From Rhizomys pruinosus (Eukaryota > Chordata > Mammalia > Rodentia > Spalacidae): a DNA stretch of 64,000 nucleotides. Below are positions 1 to 10,499 of this stretch, piece after piece (the stretch's first letter is position 1; each line of letters starts with the position of its first letter). The position numbers and the translations under genes were made by a program. The notes beneath the pieces are model-generated. The model was not told the origin of the DNA. It saw nothing but the letters and a program-made list of their open reading frames with translations, and searched no databases. The stretch lies in NCBI GenBank assembly GCA_009823505.1, contig VZQC01009956.1, forward strand, positions 1,502,225-1,566,224, read 5' to 3'.

Positions 1-3000
1 AAACTGAGGTCAGGTGCCCATTTACTCACTCGGATTCTATGCAGAACCTTGACCATTATTAAACTGAATTCCTCCATTTTCTTTTAGATATTTCCCCAGT
101 TCTATCTCCTCAACTCTCTTCTAAATTCCTATTTCCAGACACTGGAACACAATGTTTTCTTGAAGTCTGGACAGTGTACATTCCAAAAGTCTGCCGAGAT
201 TTCAAAGCTTAGGATCCCGACCCTAACCACCTTATCATGTGTGCAAGTGTGCAGACAGTCTGCAGTGCCACAGAGGAAGAAGAAGGCATGATGTTTCCAT
301 GCACCTGGAGTTATGGACTGTTTGTTACTGTGATGTGGGTATTGGGAATTGAACCCAAGTCCTCTACAAGAGGAACACTTGCTCTTAGCTGCTAAGCCAT
401 CTATCCAGCCCTTACCAAATACTTCTAAAATAAATGTACATCATGACAATATACAAATAGTAACAAAAAATTCCGGAGGAATATTCATTCTCATGCAACT
501 GCATCTAGGGTGGATAAGCATGCAGATCTCACCTGTGTAGATAACACTTTAAAAGACCACGGTTCCACCTTTCTCCCTCAGAGTACATTTGGTCTTCATG
601 ACAATAGGGCAAAGCAGAGCAGGCTGCACCCATTTATTCTACTAAGAAACTGAGGTATGGAACGTAACTACACATTAAGATTCTCTGCAGAATCCAGATC
701 ATAATTGCCCTGAATTCTTCCTTTCCCTACTAGATATTACCCAATTTTTATCTCCCCAATGCTCTACTACCTAACTATTTCCAGACACTGGAACACAAAC
801 CTCTTCTTGAGGTCTGGATGGTACACACTGATAAAGGTTCCCAAACTTTCAAACATAGCATAACTACTCTTACCACCTCATCATGTGTAACTGTGCAGAT
901 GTACTGCATTGCCAGCAGAGTAAGAAGAAGCCATTCCATTTCCTCCAACCTGGAGTTATGCAATGATTTTGGCTGTGATGTGACTGTTGCTAATTGAACG
1001 CTAGTACTGTGCAAGTGTAACACTTGCTCTTAAAAGCTTAGCCATCACTTCAGCCCCTACAAAAATATTTCTAAAATAAATTTGCCTTAAGAAAATTGCC
1101 AAAAGAAATAATTAAAAGAAAACTGTGATAGAAGACTCATTCTCATGCAGTTTTTGCTGGGGTTGATAAGAAGGAATATTCCACCTGTTCATATACAACA
1201 TAACAACGCATTGTTTCCACTTGGGGCATCAAAGTACTATTGGTCCTCGCAATAATAATGCAAAGCAGAGAGTGCTGTGCCCATTTCTCATACTGGGAAA
1301 ACTGAGGTAGATTGCCCAAGTTCTCTCTCAGATTCTAGGCAGAATCTGGACCATAATTACCACGAATTCTTCACTTCTTTACTAGACATTACCCCAATTT
1401 TTAACTCCTCAACTCTCTTCTAACTTCCTGTTTCAAGACACTCCCTGGAACACAAAGTTGTTCTTGAGGTCTGGACAGTGTACTATCTTAATCAAGATTT
1501 CAGAGCTCAGGCTCCCTCCCCTATCGTTTTAGCATGCGTGTAAGTATGTACAACCATGTTGTGCTATGCCAGGAGAGTTAGAAGAAGGCATGAGATTCCC
1601 CTGGACAGGATTCTTGGATTGCTCTGAGCTGTAATGTGGGGACTGAGAATTGAACCCAAGTCCTCTGAAAGAGCAACCAGTGCCCTTCACCCCTAAGCCA
1701 TCACTCCAGCCCCCACAAAATATTTCTAAAATAAATTTACATCATGATAATTTACAAATATTAACAAAAAGAAAATTCTGTGTATCTACCACTTAAAAGC
1801 ACCAGGGTTCTCCCTTTTTGCATCAGAGTACTTTTGCTCCTCACAAAAATACAGCACAGCTGCGCATGCTGCGCCCAAGTCTACTACCAATAAACTGAGG
1901 TATGGAATTTGACTACTCCTTCAGATCCTGTGCAGCTTCAGGATCATAATTACCCCATATTCTGTCTGTTACTACTAGACATTACCCGATTTTTATCTCC
2001 TCAAGTCCCTTCTCACTTCCTATTTCCAGACTAACTTGTTCTTGAGGTCTGGAAGGGGTCCATTCATAAAGTTTCCAAAGCTTTCAAAGTTTCGGATAAC
2101 TACCCTTAACATCTCATCAGGTGTGTCAGTGTGCCAAAGGTCAGCAATGTCAGCAGAGTAAGAAGAAGACATCATATTTCCCCAGCCCGGGAGGGATGGA
2201 CTGTTTATAGATGTGAAGTGGGTGTTTGGAATTGAACCCAAGTCCTCTGCAATGCAGCCCTTGGTCACTACCCCTTAAGCATCTCTCCAGCCCCTACATA
2301 AATAATTCTACAATAAGTTTGCATTATGAAAATTGCCAAAAAATTAATTAAAAGTCAACACTGCCAGAAGACTCATTCTCAGGCAATTGCCCCTGGAGTT
2401 CATAATCCTGAACATTCCACCTCTATATATGCAACCAAGAATTCCTTGTTTCAACCTTTGGCCTAAGAGTACTTTGGGTCCTCACAATAATAATGCACAA
2501 CAGATAGTGATGTGCCCATTTCTCAAACTAGGGAAACTGAGGTAGGGTGCCTAAGTACTCACTTGGATACTATGAAGAATCCAGACCATAATTAACCTGA
2601 ATTCTTCCCTTTTCTACTAGATAATAACCCATTTTTATCTCCTCAATTCAAGTCTAACTTCCTATTTCCAGACACTTGAACTTAAACTTATTGTTGATGT
2701 CTAAACTGTGTTAATTATAAAGTTTCCCAAGCTTTAAAAGCTTAGTATAAGTACCTGGATCATCTTCTCATGTGTGCAAGTGTGCTGATGGTCTTCAGTG
2801 TCAGCAGAGGAAGAAGAGGACATGAGATTTTGCCACAACTGGAGTTATAGACTATTTTGAGCTGTGATGTGGTATTGCTTATTGAACCCATGTACTGTGC
2901 AAATGTAACACTTGCTCTTAACTGCTTAGACGTCACTTCAGCACCTACAAAAATATATCTAAAATAAATTTGCCTTAAGAAATTTGCCAAAAAATAAATT

Positions 3001-6000
3001 AAGAGAAATATGTGATAGATGACTCATTCTCATGCAATTGCTGCTGGGGTTGATAAGTAGGAATATTCCACCTGTACATATACAACATAACAACACATTG
3101 TTTCTACTTGGAGCCTCAAAGTGCTATTGGTCCTCGCAATAATAATGCAAAACAGAGAGTGCTGTGCCCATTTCTCATACTGGGAAAACTGACGTAGGTT
3201 GCCCAAGTTGTCACTCAGATTCTAGGCAGAATCTCGACTGTAATTACCATGAATTCTTCACTAATCTACTAGTCATAACCCCATTTCTCATCTCCTCAAC
3301 TCTCTTCTAACTTCCTGTTTCAAGTCACTCCCTAGAACACAAAGTTGTTCTTGAGGTGTGGACAGTGTACATTCTTAACCAAGATTTCAGAGCTCAGGCT
3401 CCCTGCCCTGTCGTCTTAGCATTCGTGCAAGTATGTACAACCCTGTTGTGCCATGCCAGGAGAGTCAGAAGAAGGCATGAGATTCCCTAGGACAGGATTC
3501 CTGGACTGCTGTGAGCTGCAAAGTGGGGATTGGGAATTGATCCCAAGTCCTCTGAAAGAGCAACCAGTGCCCTTCACACCTAACCCATCACTCCAGCCCC
3601 ACAAAATATTTCTAAAATAAATTTACATCATGACAATTTACAAATATTAATAAAAGGAAAATTCTAGAAGAATATTCATTCTCATGCAACTGCATCTAGG
3701 GTGGATAAGCATGCATATATAAATGGTACATACCACCTGTGTATATACCATTTAAAAACACCAGGGTTCTCTATTTTTGCATCAGAGTACTTTTGCTCCT
3801 CACAACAATACAGTAAAGCACATTGTGCTGCCCCCATGTCTACTACCAAGAAACTGAGGTATGGAATTTGACTACTCCTTCAGATCCTGTGCAGCTAGAG
3901 GATTATAATTACCCCCAATTCTTCCCTTTTCTATTAGACATTACCTGATTTTTATCTCCTCAACTCTCTTCTCACTTCCTATTTCCAGACACTTGAGCAC
4001 AAACTCCTTCTTGAGGTTTGGAAGGGGTCCATTCATAAAGTTTCCAAAGCTTTCAAAGTTTAGGATAACTACCTTTACCATCTCATCAGGTGTGTCAGTG
4101 TGCAGAAGGTCTGCAATGTCAGCAGAGTAAGAAGAAGGCATCATATTTCCCCAGCCTGGGAGGCATGGACTGTTTATGGATGTGAAGTGGGTGTTTGGAA
4201 TTGAACCCAAGTCCTCTGCAATGCAGCCCTTGGTCTCTACTGCTTAAGCATCTCTCCCGCCCCTTTAAAATTAATTCTAAAATAATTTAGCCTTATGAAA
4301 ATTCCCTAAAAATTAATTAAAAGAAAAGTCTGGCAGAAGACTCATTCTCAGGCAATTGTCGCTGGAGTTGATAAGCCTGAAAATTCTACCTCTATATATA
4401 CAACCAAAAACACCTTGTTCCTACTTTTGGCCTAAGAGTACTTTGGGTCCTCACAATAATAACGCACAACAGATAGTGATGTGCCCATTTCTTAAACTGG
4501 GAAACTGAGGTAGGGTGCCTAAGTACTCACTCAGATACTATGCAGATTCCAGACAATAATTACCCTGAATTCTCCCCTTCTCTACTAGATAATACCCCAT
4601 TTTTATCTCCTCAATTCACTTCTAACTTCCTATTTCCAGACACTTGAACACAAGCGTGTTCTTGATGTCTGGAATGTGCACATTCATAAAGTTTCCAAAC
4701 TCTCAAAGCTTAGGATAACTACCCTTTCCATCTCATCATGTGTCTAAGTGTCCAGGTTTTCTGCAATGCTAGCAGATTAAGAAGAAATCATCATATTTTC
4801 CCAGCCCTGGAGTTATGGACTGTTTTGGGCTGTGATGTGGGTATTGCTAATTGAACCCAACTCCTCTGTAAGAGTAACCCTTGTTCTTAACTGCTAAGTC
4901 ATCTCTCTAGCCCCTACAAAAATATTTCTAAAATAAATTTGCATTATGAAAATTGCCAAAAATTAATTAAAACTCTGGTAGAATACTCATTCTCATGCAA
5001 TTATTGCTGGAATTGGCAACCCTGAACACTCCACCTGTATATATACAACCAAAAGCATCTTGTTTCTGATTTTGGCCTAAGAGTACTTTTTGTCCTCAAA
5101 TAATATTGCACAACCAAGATTGTCATGCCCATTTCTCATACTGGGAAACTGAGGTAGGGTGCCTAAGTACTCACTCAGATTCTATGCAGAATCTGGAACG
5201 TAATTACCCTGAATTCTTCCCTTTTCACTAGACATTGCCCCAGTTTTAACTAGTCAACTCTCTTCTAACTTTCTATTACCAGACTCTGCAATGCAAACTT
5301 GTTCTTGAGGCCTGGGCAGTATACATTCATAACTTTTCCCAAGATTTAGAAGCTCAGGCTCCCTCCCTTGCCATTTTAGCATGCGTGTAAGCATGTGCAA
5401 CCCTGTTTTATAACTGCAGGAGAGTCAGAAGGAGGTATGAGATTCCCCTGGACAGGATTTCTGGACTCCTCTGAGCTGCAGTCTTGGTACTGGGAATTGA
5501 CCCCAAGTCCTCTGAAAGAACAACCTGTGACCTCAACCACTAAGCCATCTTTCCAGCCCCTATAAAATTATTTCTAAATCAAATTTACCTTACAACAATT
5601 TCCAAGCATTAATAAAATTAAAACTTTGGCAGAATGCTCATTTGCATGAAAATGCAGCTGGAGTGGTTATGCATGCATGTTCCACCTGTATACAAACCAC
5701 TTAAAAACACCATGGTCCTGCCTTTTTGCCTCAGATTACATTTGGTCCTCACAACAATACTGCAAAGCAGAGAGTGCTGCGCCCATTTCAGCTATTGGGA
5801 AACTGAGGTAGGTTGCCTAATTACTGACTTGGATTCTATGCAGAATCAGGACCATAATTACCCTGAATATTTCTCCTTTCTTCTAGATATTACCCCATTT
5901 TTATCTCCTCAACTATCTTCTAACGTCCTCTTTCAATATACTTGAACACAAGCTTGTTATTGAGAACTGCACAGTGTATAATCAAAAAAGTTTCCCTAGC

Positions 6001-7600
6001 TCTCAAGGCTTAGGCTGCCTCTCCTTTCCACCTTACATGTGTGTAATTAAGTGCACCGGTGTTGTGCAATGCCAGAGAGTCAGAAGAAGGACTCAGATTC
6101 TTCTGCACCTGGAGTTAATGACTGTTGTTAGCTGCCAAGTGGGTACCGATAGTTGAAATCAAGTACTCTGCAAGAGCAACCAGTGCTCTTAAACACTGAG
6201 CAATCTCTCCAGCCCCTAGAATTTTTTTTCTAATATAAATTTATCTCTGGAAAATTTCAAAAAATTTAATAAAAAGAAATAAAATTTAAAAAACAGAAAA
6301 CTCTGCTAGAATACTCAGCCTCATGCAATTGCTGCTGGGGTGGATAAGTGTGTAATTTTCACCTGTATATATACCACCTAAGAACACCATATTTCTAGGT
6401 TTTTGTCTATTAATACATTTAGTCCTCACAACATTACTGCACAGTAGAGAGTGCTGCAACCATTTCTCATACTGAGAAACTGAGATAAGGAACCTACGTA
6501 CTCACTCAGATTGTATGCAGAATTATGCCCATAATTACCCTGATTTTTTTTCCTTTTTCTACTACAGATGATCCCATTTGTATCTCTGCAAGTCTCTTCT
6601 AAGTTCTTGTTTCAAGATATTTGAACACAAACTTGTTCTTGAGGTATTCAGAATGAACATTCATAAATTTCTCAAACTTTCAAAGCTCAGGCTAACTTTG
6701 CTTGCCCTATTAGCACATGTGTAAGTGTACCCCTGTCTTGCAATGCAGACAGAGTCAGAAGAAGGCATCAGATTCCCCTGGATCTGGATTTATGGAGTGT
6801 TGTTAGCTGTCATGTGAATACTGGGAATTGAACCCAAGTCCTCTGTAAAAGCAACCAATGCTCTTAACCCCTGAGGCATCTCTCCAGCCCTTACAAAAAT
6901 ATTTCAAAAACAAATTTACCTGATGACAATTTCCAAAAATTAATAAAAATAATGGTAGAACACTCATTCTCATGCAACTGAAGCTGGGGTGAATAAGCAT
7001 GCAGATTCCACCAGTATATATACACCACTTAAAAACAGTATGTTTCTAGCTTTTGGCCTAAGAGTACATTTTGGTCTTCACATCAATACTTCATAGCAGA
7101 GAGTGCTGCACCCATTTCTCCTATGGAGAAACTGAGGTAGGGGACATAAGTACTAACTCAGATCGTGTGCAGATTCAGGATATAATTACCCAGAATTTTT
7201 CTCTTTTCTACTATATATTACTCCAGTTTTATCTCATCAACTTTCTTCTAACTTCCTATTGCAGGTTACCTGAACACAAACCTGTTCTTGACATCTGCAC
7301 CATGAACATTAATAAAGATTCCTAAGCTTTCAAAGCTCAAGCTAACTCCTCTTGCACTCTTAGCATGTATGTAAGTGAACCTGTGTCCTGCAATGAGGGA
7401 GGAGTTGGAAGAATGTATCAGATTCCCCAGGACCTTGGATTTCTGGAGTATTGTTAGCTGCCATGTGGGTACTGGGAATTGAACCCAAGTCCTCTGCAAG
7501 AGCAACCAGTCCTCTTAACCACTGAACCATCTCTCCAGCCCCTACATATACATTTGTAAAATAAATTTACCACATAAGTTCCAAAATATTAATAAAAACA
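1..7600. repeat. Tandem array 1: about twelve ~650 bp units
   Basis: Units are recognised by a recurring AAACTGAGG mark at 1, 647, 1299, 1892, 2534, 3186, 3851, 4502, 5146, 5800, 6477 and 7129, a spacing of 593 to 677 bp. Each unit has the same order: a segment resembling MIR (TCCTCACAACAATA then GAAACTGAGGTAGG), a TTTTATCTCCTCAACTCTCTT segment, a minus-strand B3/B2-type SINE ending CTCTCCAGCCCC, and an AT-rich linker with AAATAAATTTGCC. Units three apart are most alike: 647, 2534 and 4502; 1299, 3186 and 5146; 1892 and 3851. This indicates a three-unit higher-order period of about 1.9 kb. The array continues beyond the left edge. No conserved reading frame runs through the units; the short open frames are in different phases and carry SINE sequence. 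Confidence 0.92.
240..410 (-). mobile_element. B3/B2-type SINE inside array 1 (representative of all units)
   Basis: Read on the minus strand the segment starts GGGCTGGATAGATGGCTTAGC and contains a tRNA-like B box (GACTTGGGTTCAATTCCC), as in rodent B2/B3 SINEs. A homologous copy lies at the same place in every unit; the CCAGCCCC ends are near 1050, 1710, 2295, 2950, 3595, 4260, 4910, 5560, 6215, 6890 and 7540. The SINE therefore inserted before the tandem amplification and was copied with the unit. Confidence 0.8.
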
Positions 7601-8469
7601 TATTTTATAAAGCCCTTAAGATTTGTGTCTGATACAGCTGATTATTGACAGTCATTTTATTAGATGCTAATCTCTGACTTCTGTGCAGGGGCATGTAAAA
7701 GTGTCCATACAAATCACACAATAGCCCATACACCTAGCCTTTAACTTTAGGCTTACAGTACTGCATTTATTTCATTTCTTAAAACATATAGATTATGTTG
7801 AATAGTTCTTTCCATAGTTTTCAAATACATTTCTTTGAATACATATATGCATATATTATATGTCATTTTTCAATATACATTTCCAAATATAAATAATTTC
7901 ACATCAAGCTCAACAGGATAAAAACATGTAAACATATGCACCTCATTTTGTCAAGTAAAACAAAAATCACAAAGTAACCACAATTTAACAAGTGCACTTG
8001 AAGGAGGAGTGAAGAAACAAGACATGTAAACAAACACAGTCAGCAGCTGCAAGGCCCTGAAAGAGTCCATTTCTTAAGGCTATATAGCAAAAAGCTTGTA
8101 ATTCACTTAAAGACTTCTGTCATTCACTTTGTCACATTTACACTTATGGGATTTCACTATAAGAAATTCTGTAAACTCTAGAATAAAACTGAGTAAATCC
8201 TGTTGGAAACAGACATGACACAACAAGCAATCAACTGACAGAAATATTAATTCCACCAAACGATACTTTAAAGATTTTTTGTTAGTTTGTAACACAGAGA
8301 AGCATCACAGTCTTACTGGGAAGAAGGCAGGAATAGATAACACAGCAGTACTGCATAAAGATTGCCTCAAAAGCCTCTAAAAGCAATAGGTTTGTCAGTC
8401 AATAAGGGGAAATAAGCAACAGTAGACAAAAGAGACTCAGCAGACTAGATTACATGCCATAACATGATA
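7600..8469 (-). other. Mkrn3: Probable Mkrn3 3' UTR
   Basis: AT-rich, mostly unique sequence between the stop codon of the makorin gene and the end of array 1. On the minus strand two AATAAA signals are present (TTTATT on plus at 7766-7771 and 7656-7661), giving a 3' UTR of about 700 to 810 nt. The exact cleavage site is not visible. No other gene is recognisable here. Confidence 0.5.
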
Positions 8470-9996
8470 CTACAGAATCAAATCGAAATATTCTTCCAGC
8501 TGGTACTGAAGCAAGAACAACTGATCATCAGAGAGGAGAAAACCACCTCTCAGGGCAAGAAACTTCTTAAATAACAGGATGGCCAGGTGAAGCAAGGCAA
8601 GCTCCTTTTTACGATGTTTAAAGACAAAATTTTCCCCTCGCAACTGCACAGTCTCCAAAACTTGATGCCAGTATACGTTTGATGATCCACCACCACCACC
8701 TGGCCTTGGAGGCTGGTATCTCCAGCCCCCGGGGTATTCATGCTTGTAAAAACAGAATTCTCCAAAGGGGCAGTAGCCCCTTCCTTTAGCAAAATACTGG
8801 CAGTCTTTGTTACTCATTCCCTCCTTATATTGCTGAATAAGCTTCTCCTTCTCCTCTTCCTCCTCCACCCAGAACTCACTAGGAATGACAAAGCCGGAGG
8901 AGACCCTGCACTGTGGGCAGGACTTACTGATCCTATTCTCAAACTGTGTGGCACTTCTCCACGTGCGGATACACCTAAGACAGAAGGTGTGGGTGCAGCT
9001 GATAAGGATGCCAAAGCGGCGGTCGCTGGGATCAGCTTTTTCATAGACAACCTCCATGCAGATGCCACACACCTTGTCCATGCTGCGCTGCACAGCAAAG
9101 GAGAGTTCCATGTCTCTCTCATGTGCTTCAATGCAGGACCTTCTATGGGATTCCCGCTGGGATGCATCCGCAGGGTGCAAGGCATAGTACCCGCACATGT
9201 CGCACAAATCTCCGTGGGGATAAGCACATGACTGCCCACGCTGGCATTCTCCCTTGAGAGCATAGCGGCAAACCGGCAACCCCAAGCCCATAGCCATCTG
9301 CTGCTCTCTCTCAATCACTGGCCTCTGTGGACGTGGAGCCTCTAGAATTTGCGAGGGGAACATGCGACCTCGGTAGGGCTGTCCAGGAACAAACTCAATA
9401 GCCCCCACCCAGCCTTCTGCACCTGCTCCTCCCACAGCTGCAAAGCCTGCTTTGTCAGTCTCCGATTCAGAAAAGCCCCATTCAGTAGCTGAGCCAATCA
9501 GAGGCAAGGAGCTTGAGGATGCAGTAGGGGGGGCTTCAGCCTCTTCCTGAGTTGGGGGCTCCCTGTCGGCAGCCATCTTGGGTCCTCTGTCTGCAGAGGC
9601 CCTAGGCTGAGAATCTTGCCCCTCCCTGGCCTTCTGCCACCCAGCGAAGTCATGAGAATAGCAACAGTTCTCTCCCTCTTTGCACTGCCCATGAAGATAA
9701 TACCTGCAGAAGATTTTCTTTGTCCAGGTGCTGCTGCTGCTGTCAGGCTCAGGACTGGTCATGGCTCCGCCCCCTGCAGCATGAGCTGGACTCAAACTCA
9801 CAGGGTGGATGTTCTCAGGGCCAGGAGCCACGGGGAGCAAGGGCAGGCCATAAGCCTCTTGTATAGAGGCTGAAACAGCTGCTGCAGAGGCCCCAGAGGC
9901 CTCAGGCCCGGGAGGGGGGGTACCGGCCACACCCTCCCCCCCATCAGCACTTGCCTTGGCACCTGGGGCATTTGAGGGAGCTGTAGTAGCATCCAT
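8470..9996 (-). CDS. Mkrn3: Makorin RING zinc-finger E3 ubiquitin ligase (MKRN3), intronless, intact
   Basis: The product is 508 residues, close to human MKRN3 (about 507), and is encoded without introns. Domains in order: Ala/Pro/Gly-rich N-terminus (1-90); C3H finger with ligands C97, C105, C111, H115; acidic linker containing the MKRN3-like stretch [16 protein letters not shown] (146-161); C3H finger C243, C251, C257, H261; makorin-type Cys-His segment (about 265-293); C3HC4 RING with C310, C313, C334, H336, C339, C342, C360, C363; last C3H finger C399, C409, C415, H419; conserved C-terminus LEEYFDLIL. All zinc ligands are present. Makorins are RNA-binding E3 ligases; MKRN3 is paternally expressed in the Prader-Willi region and restrains puberty onset in humans. 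The start is the first in-frame ATG giving the family-like N-terminus; its context is weak at -3 (C) but has G at +4. A processed copy of MKRN1 is less likely because the linker and tail match MKRN3. Confidence 0.94.
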   Translation of the reverse strand: MDATTAPSNAPGAKASADGGEGVAGTPPPGPEASGASAAAVSASIQEAYGLPLLPVAPGPENIHPVSLSPAHAAGGGAMTSPEPDSSSSTWTKKIFCRYYLHGQCKEGENCCYSHDFAGWQKAREGQDSQPRASADRGPKMAADREPPTQEEAEAPPTASSSSLPLIGSATEWGFSESETDKAGFAAVGGAGAEGWVGAIEFVPGQPYRGRMFPSQILEAPRPQRPVIEREQQMAMGLGLPVCRYALKGECQRGQSCAYPHGDLCDMCGYYALHPADASQRESHRRSCIEAHERDMELSFAVQRSMDKVCGICMEVVYEKADPSDRRFGILISCTHTFCLRCIRTWRSATQFENRISKSCPQCRVSSGFVIPSEFWVEEEEEKEKLIQQYKEGMSNKDCQYFAKGRGYCPFGEFCFYKHEYPGGWRYQPPRPGGGGGSSNVYWHQVLETVQLRGENFVFKHRKKELALLHLAILLFKKFLALRGGFLLSDDQLFLLQYQLEEYFDLIL

Positions 9997-10260
9997 CCGT
10001 CTCCTGGCCCCTGCAAGTGTCCAAAAACACTCTTTTATAGTGTATTTTGGCCTCCTGAATCCCTCAGCTCGAGCTGGAAAACGTGGCGTCTTCTCGGCAG
10101 GAAGTCCACCATTTTTTGTCTTCCCCCCTGCTCCCTGTACCCTGAGAACATTGGTTCCTAAGAGGGGACACTTCCTTTTGTGACACCACTTACTGGTGCT
10201 TTAGCGGAAGTGTATTCCGACATGTTTTTTTAGCACCGATATCGGCTTACCGATCCTCTT
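9997..10260 (-). promoter_or_regulatory. Candidate Mkrn3 promoter with ETS and CCAAT motifs
   Basis: Just upstream of the start codon (higher coordinates, minus strand) there are three ETS-type cores: AGGAAGTCC at 10099, CACTTCCT at 10169 and GCGGAAGTG at 10204-10212. A CCAAT box on the minus strand (ATTGG, 10150-10154) lies between them. No TATA box lies close by. CpGs are moderately frequent but do not form an obvious island. ETS/GABP plus CCAAT is a common arrangement in TATA-less promoters. The role is inferred from position; the transcription start is not visible. Confidence 0.45.
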
Positions 10261-10433
10261 ATGAGCTCCTGCTGGGTCTCAGCTCCTATTCTGTAGCCCC
10301 TATTATTTGCCTTTCCCACACTCTATTGTCTCAAGATTGATGTTTTAGTCTCTTTCAGGTTCCATTGTGAGCATTTTATTTGATTTTTTTAAGTATTACA
10401 AAAACCGCTACGATCCATGCTTTCGGATCGCCC

Positions 10434-10481
10434 GCTTTTATAAAAGCCTGCTTTTATAAAAGCCTGCTTTTATAAAAGCCT
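10434..10481. repeat. Three exact copies of a 16 bp palindromic TATA-like repeat
   Basis: The unit GCTTTTATAAAAGCCT is repeated three times without change (10434-10449, 10450-10465, 10466-10481). Its first 14 bases form a perfect palindrome with TTTATAAA at the centre, so it reads as a TATA box on both strands. It lies about 440 bp upstream of the Mkrn3 start codon. It could be a regulatory element or a chance microsatellite-like expansion. Confidence 0.85.
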
Positions 10482-10499
10482 GGCATTCATTAAAACAAT

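Noticed and set aside
1..7600. Array 1 as L1 promoter monomers
   Set aside because: Units are ~650 bp, carry a SINE each, and are not followed by L1 ORF1; rodent L1 monomers are about 200 bp.
8740..9231. 163-codon open frame antisense to Mkrn3 (and 166-codon frame at 8814-9314)
   Set aside because: They overlap the RING and C3H region in other phases and are explained by the GC-rich composition of the real gene; no domain or start context supports them. An antisense RNA is possible but not shown by the sequence.
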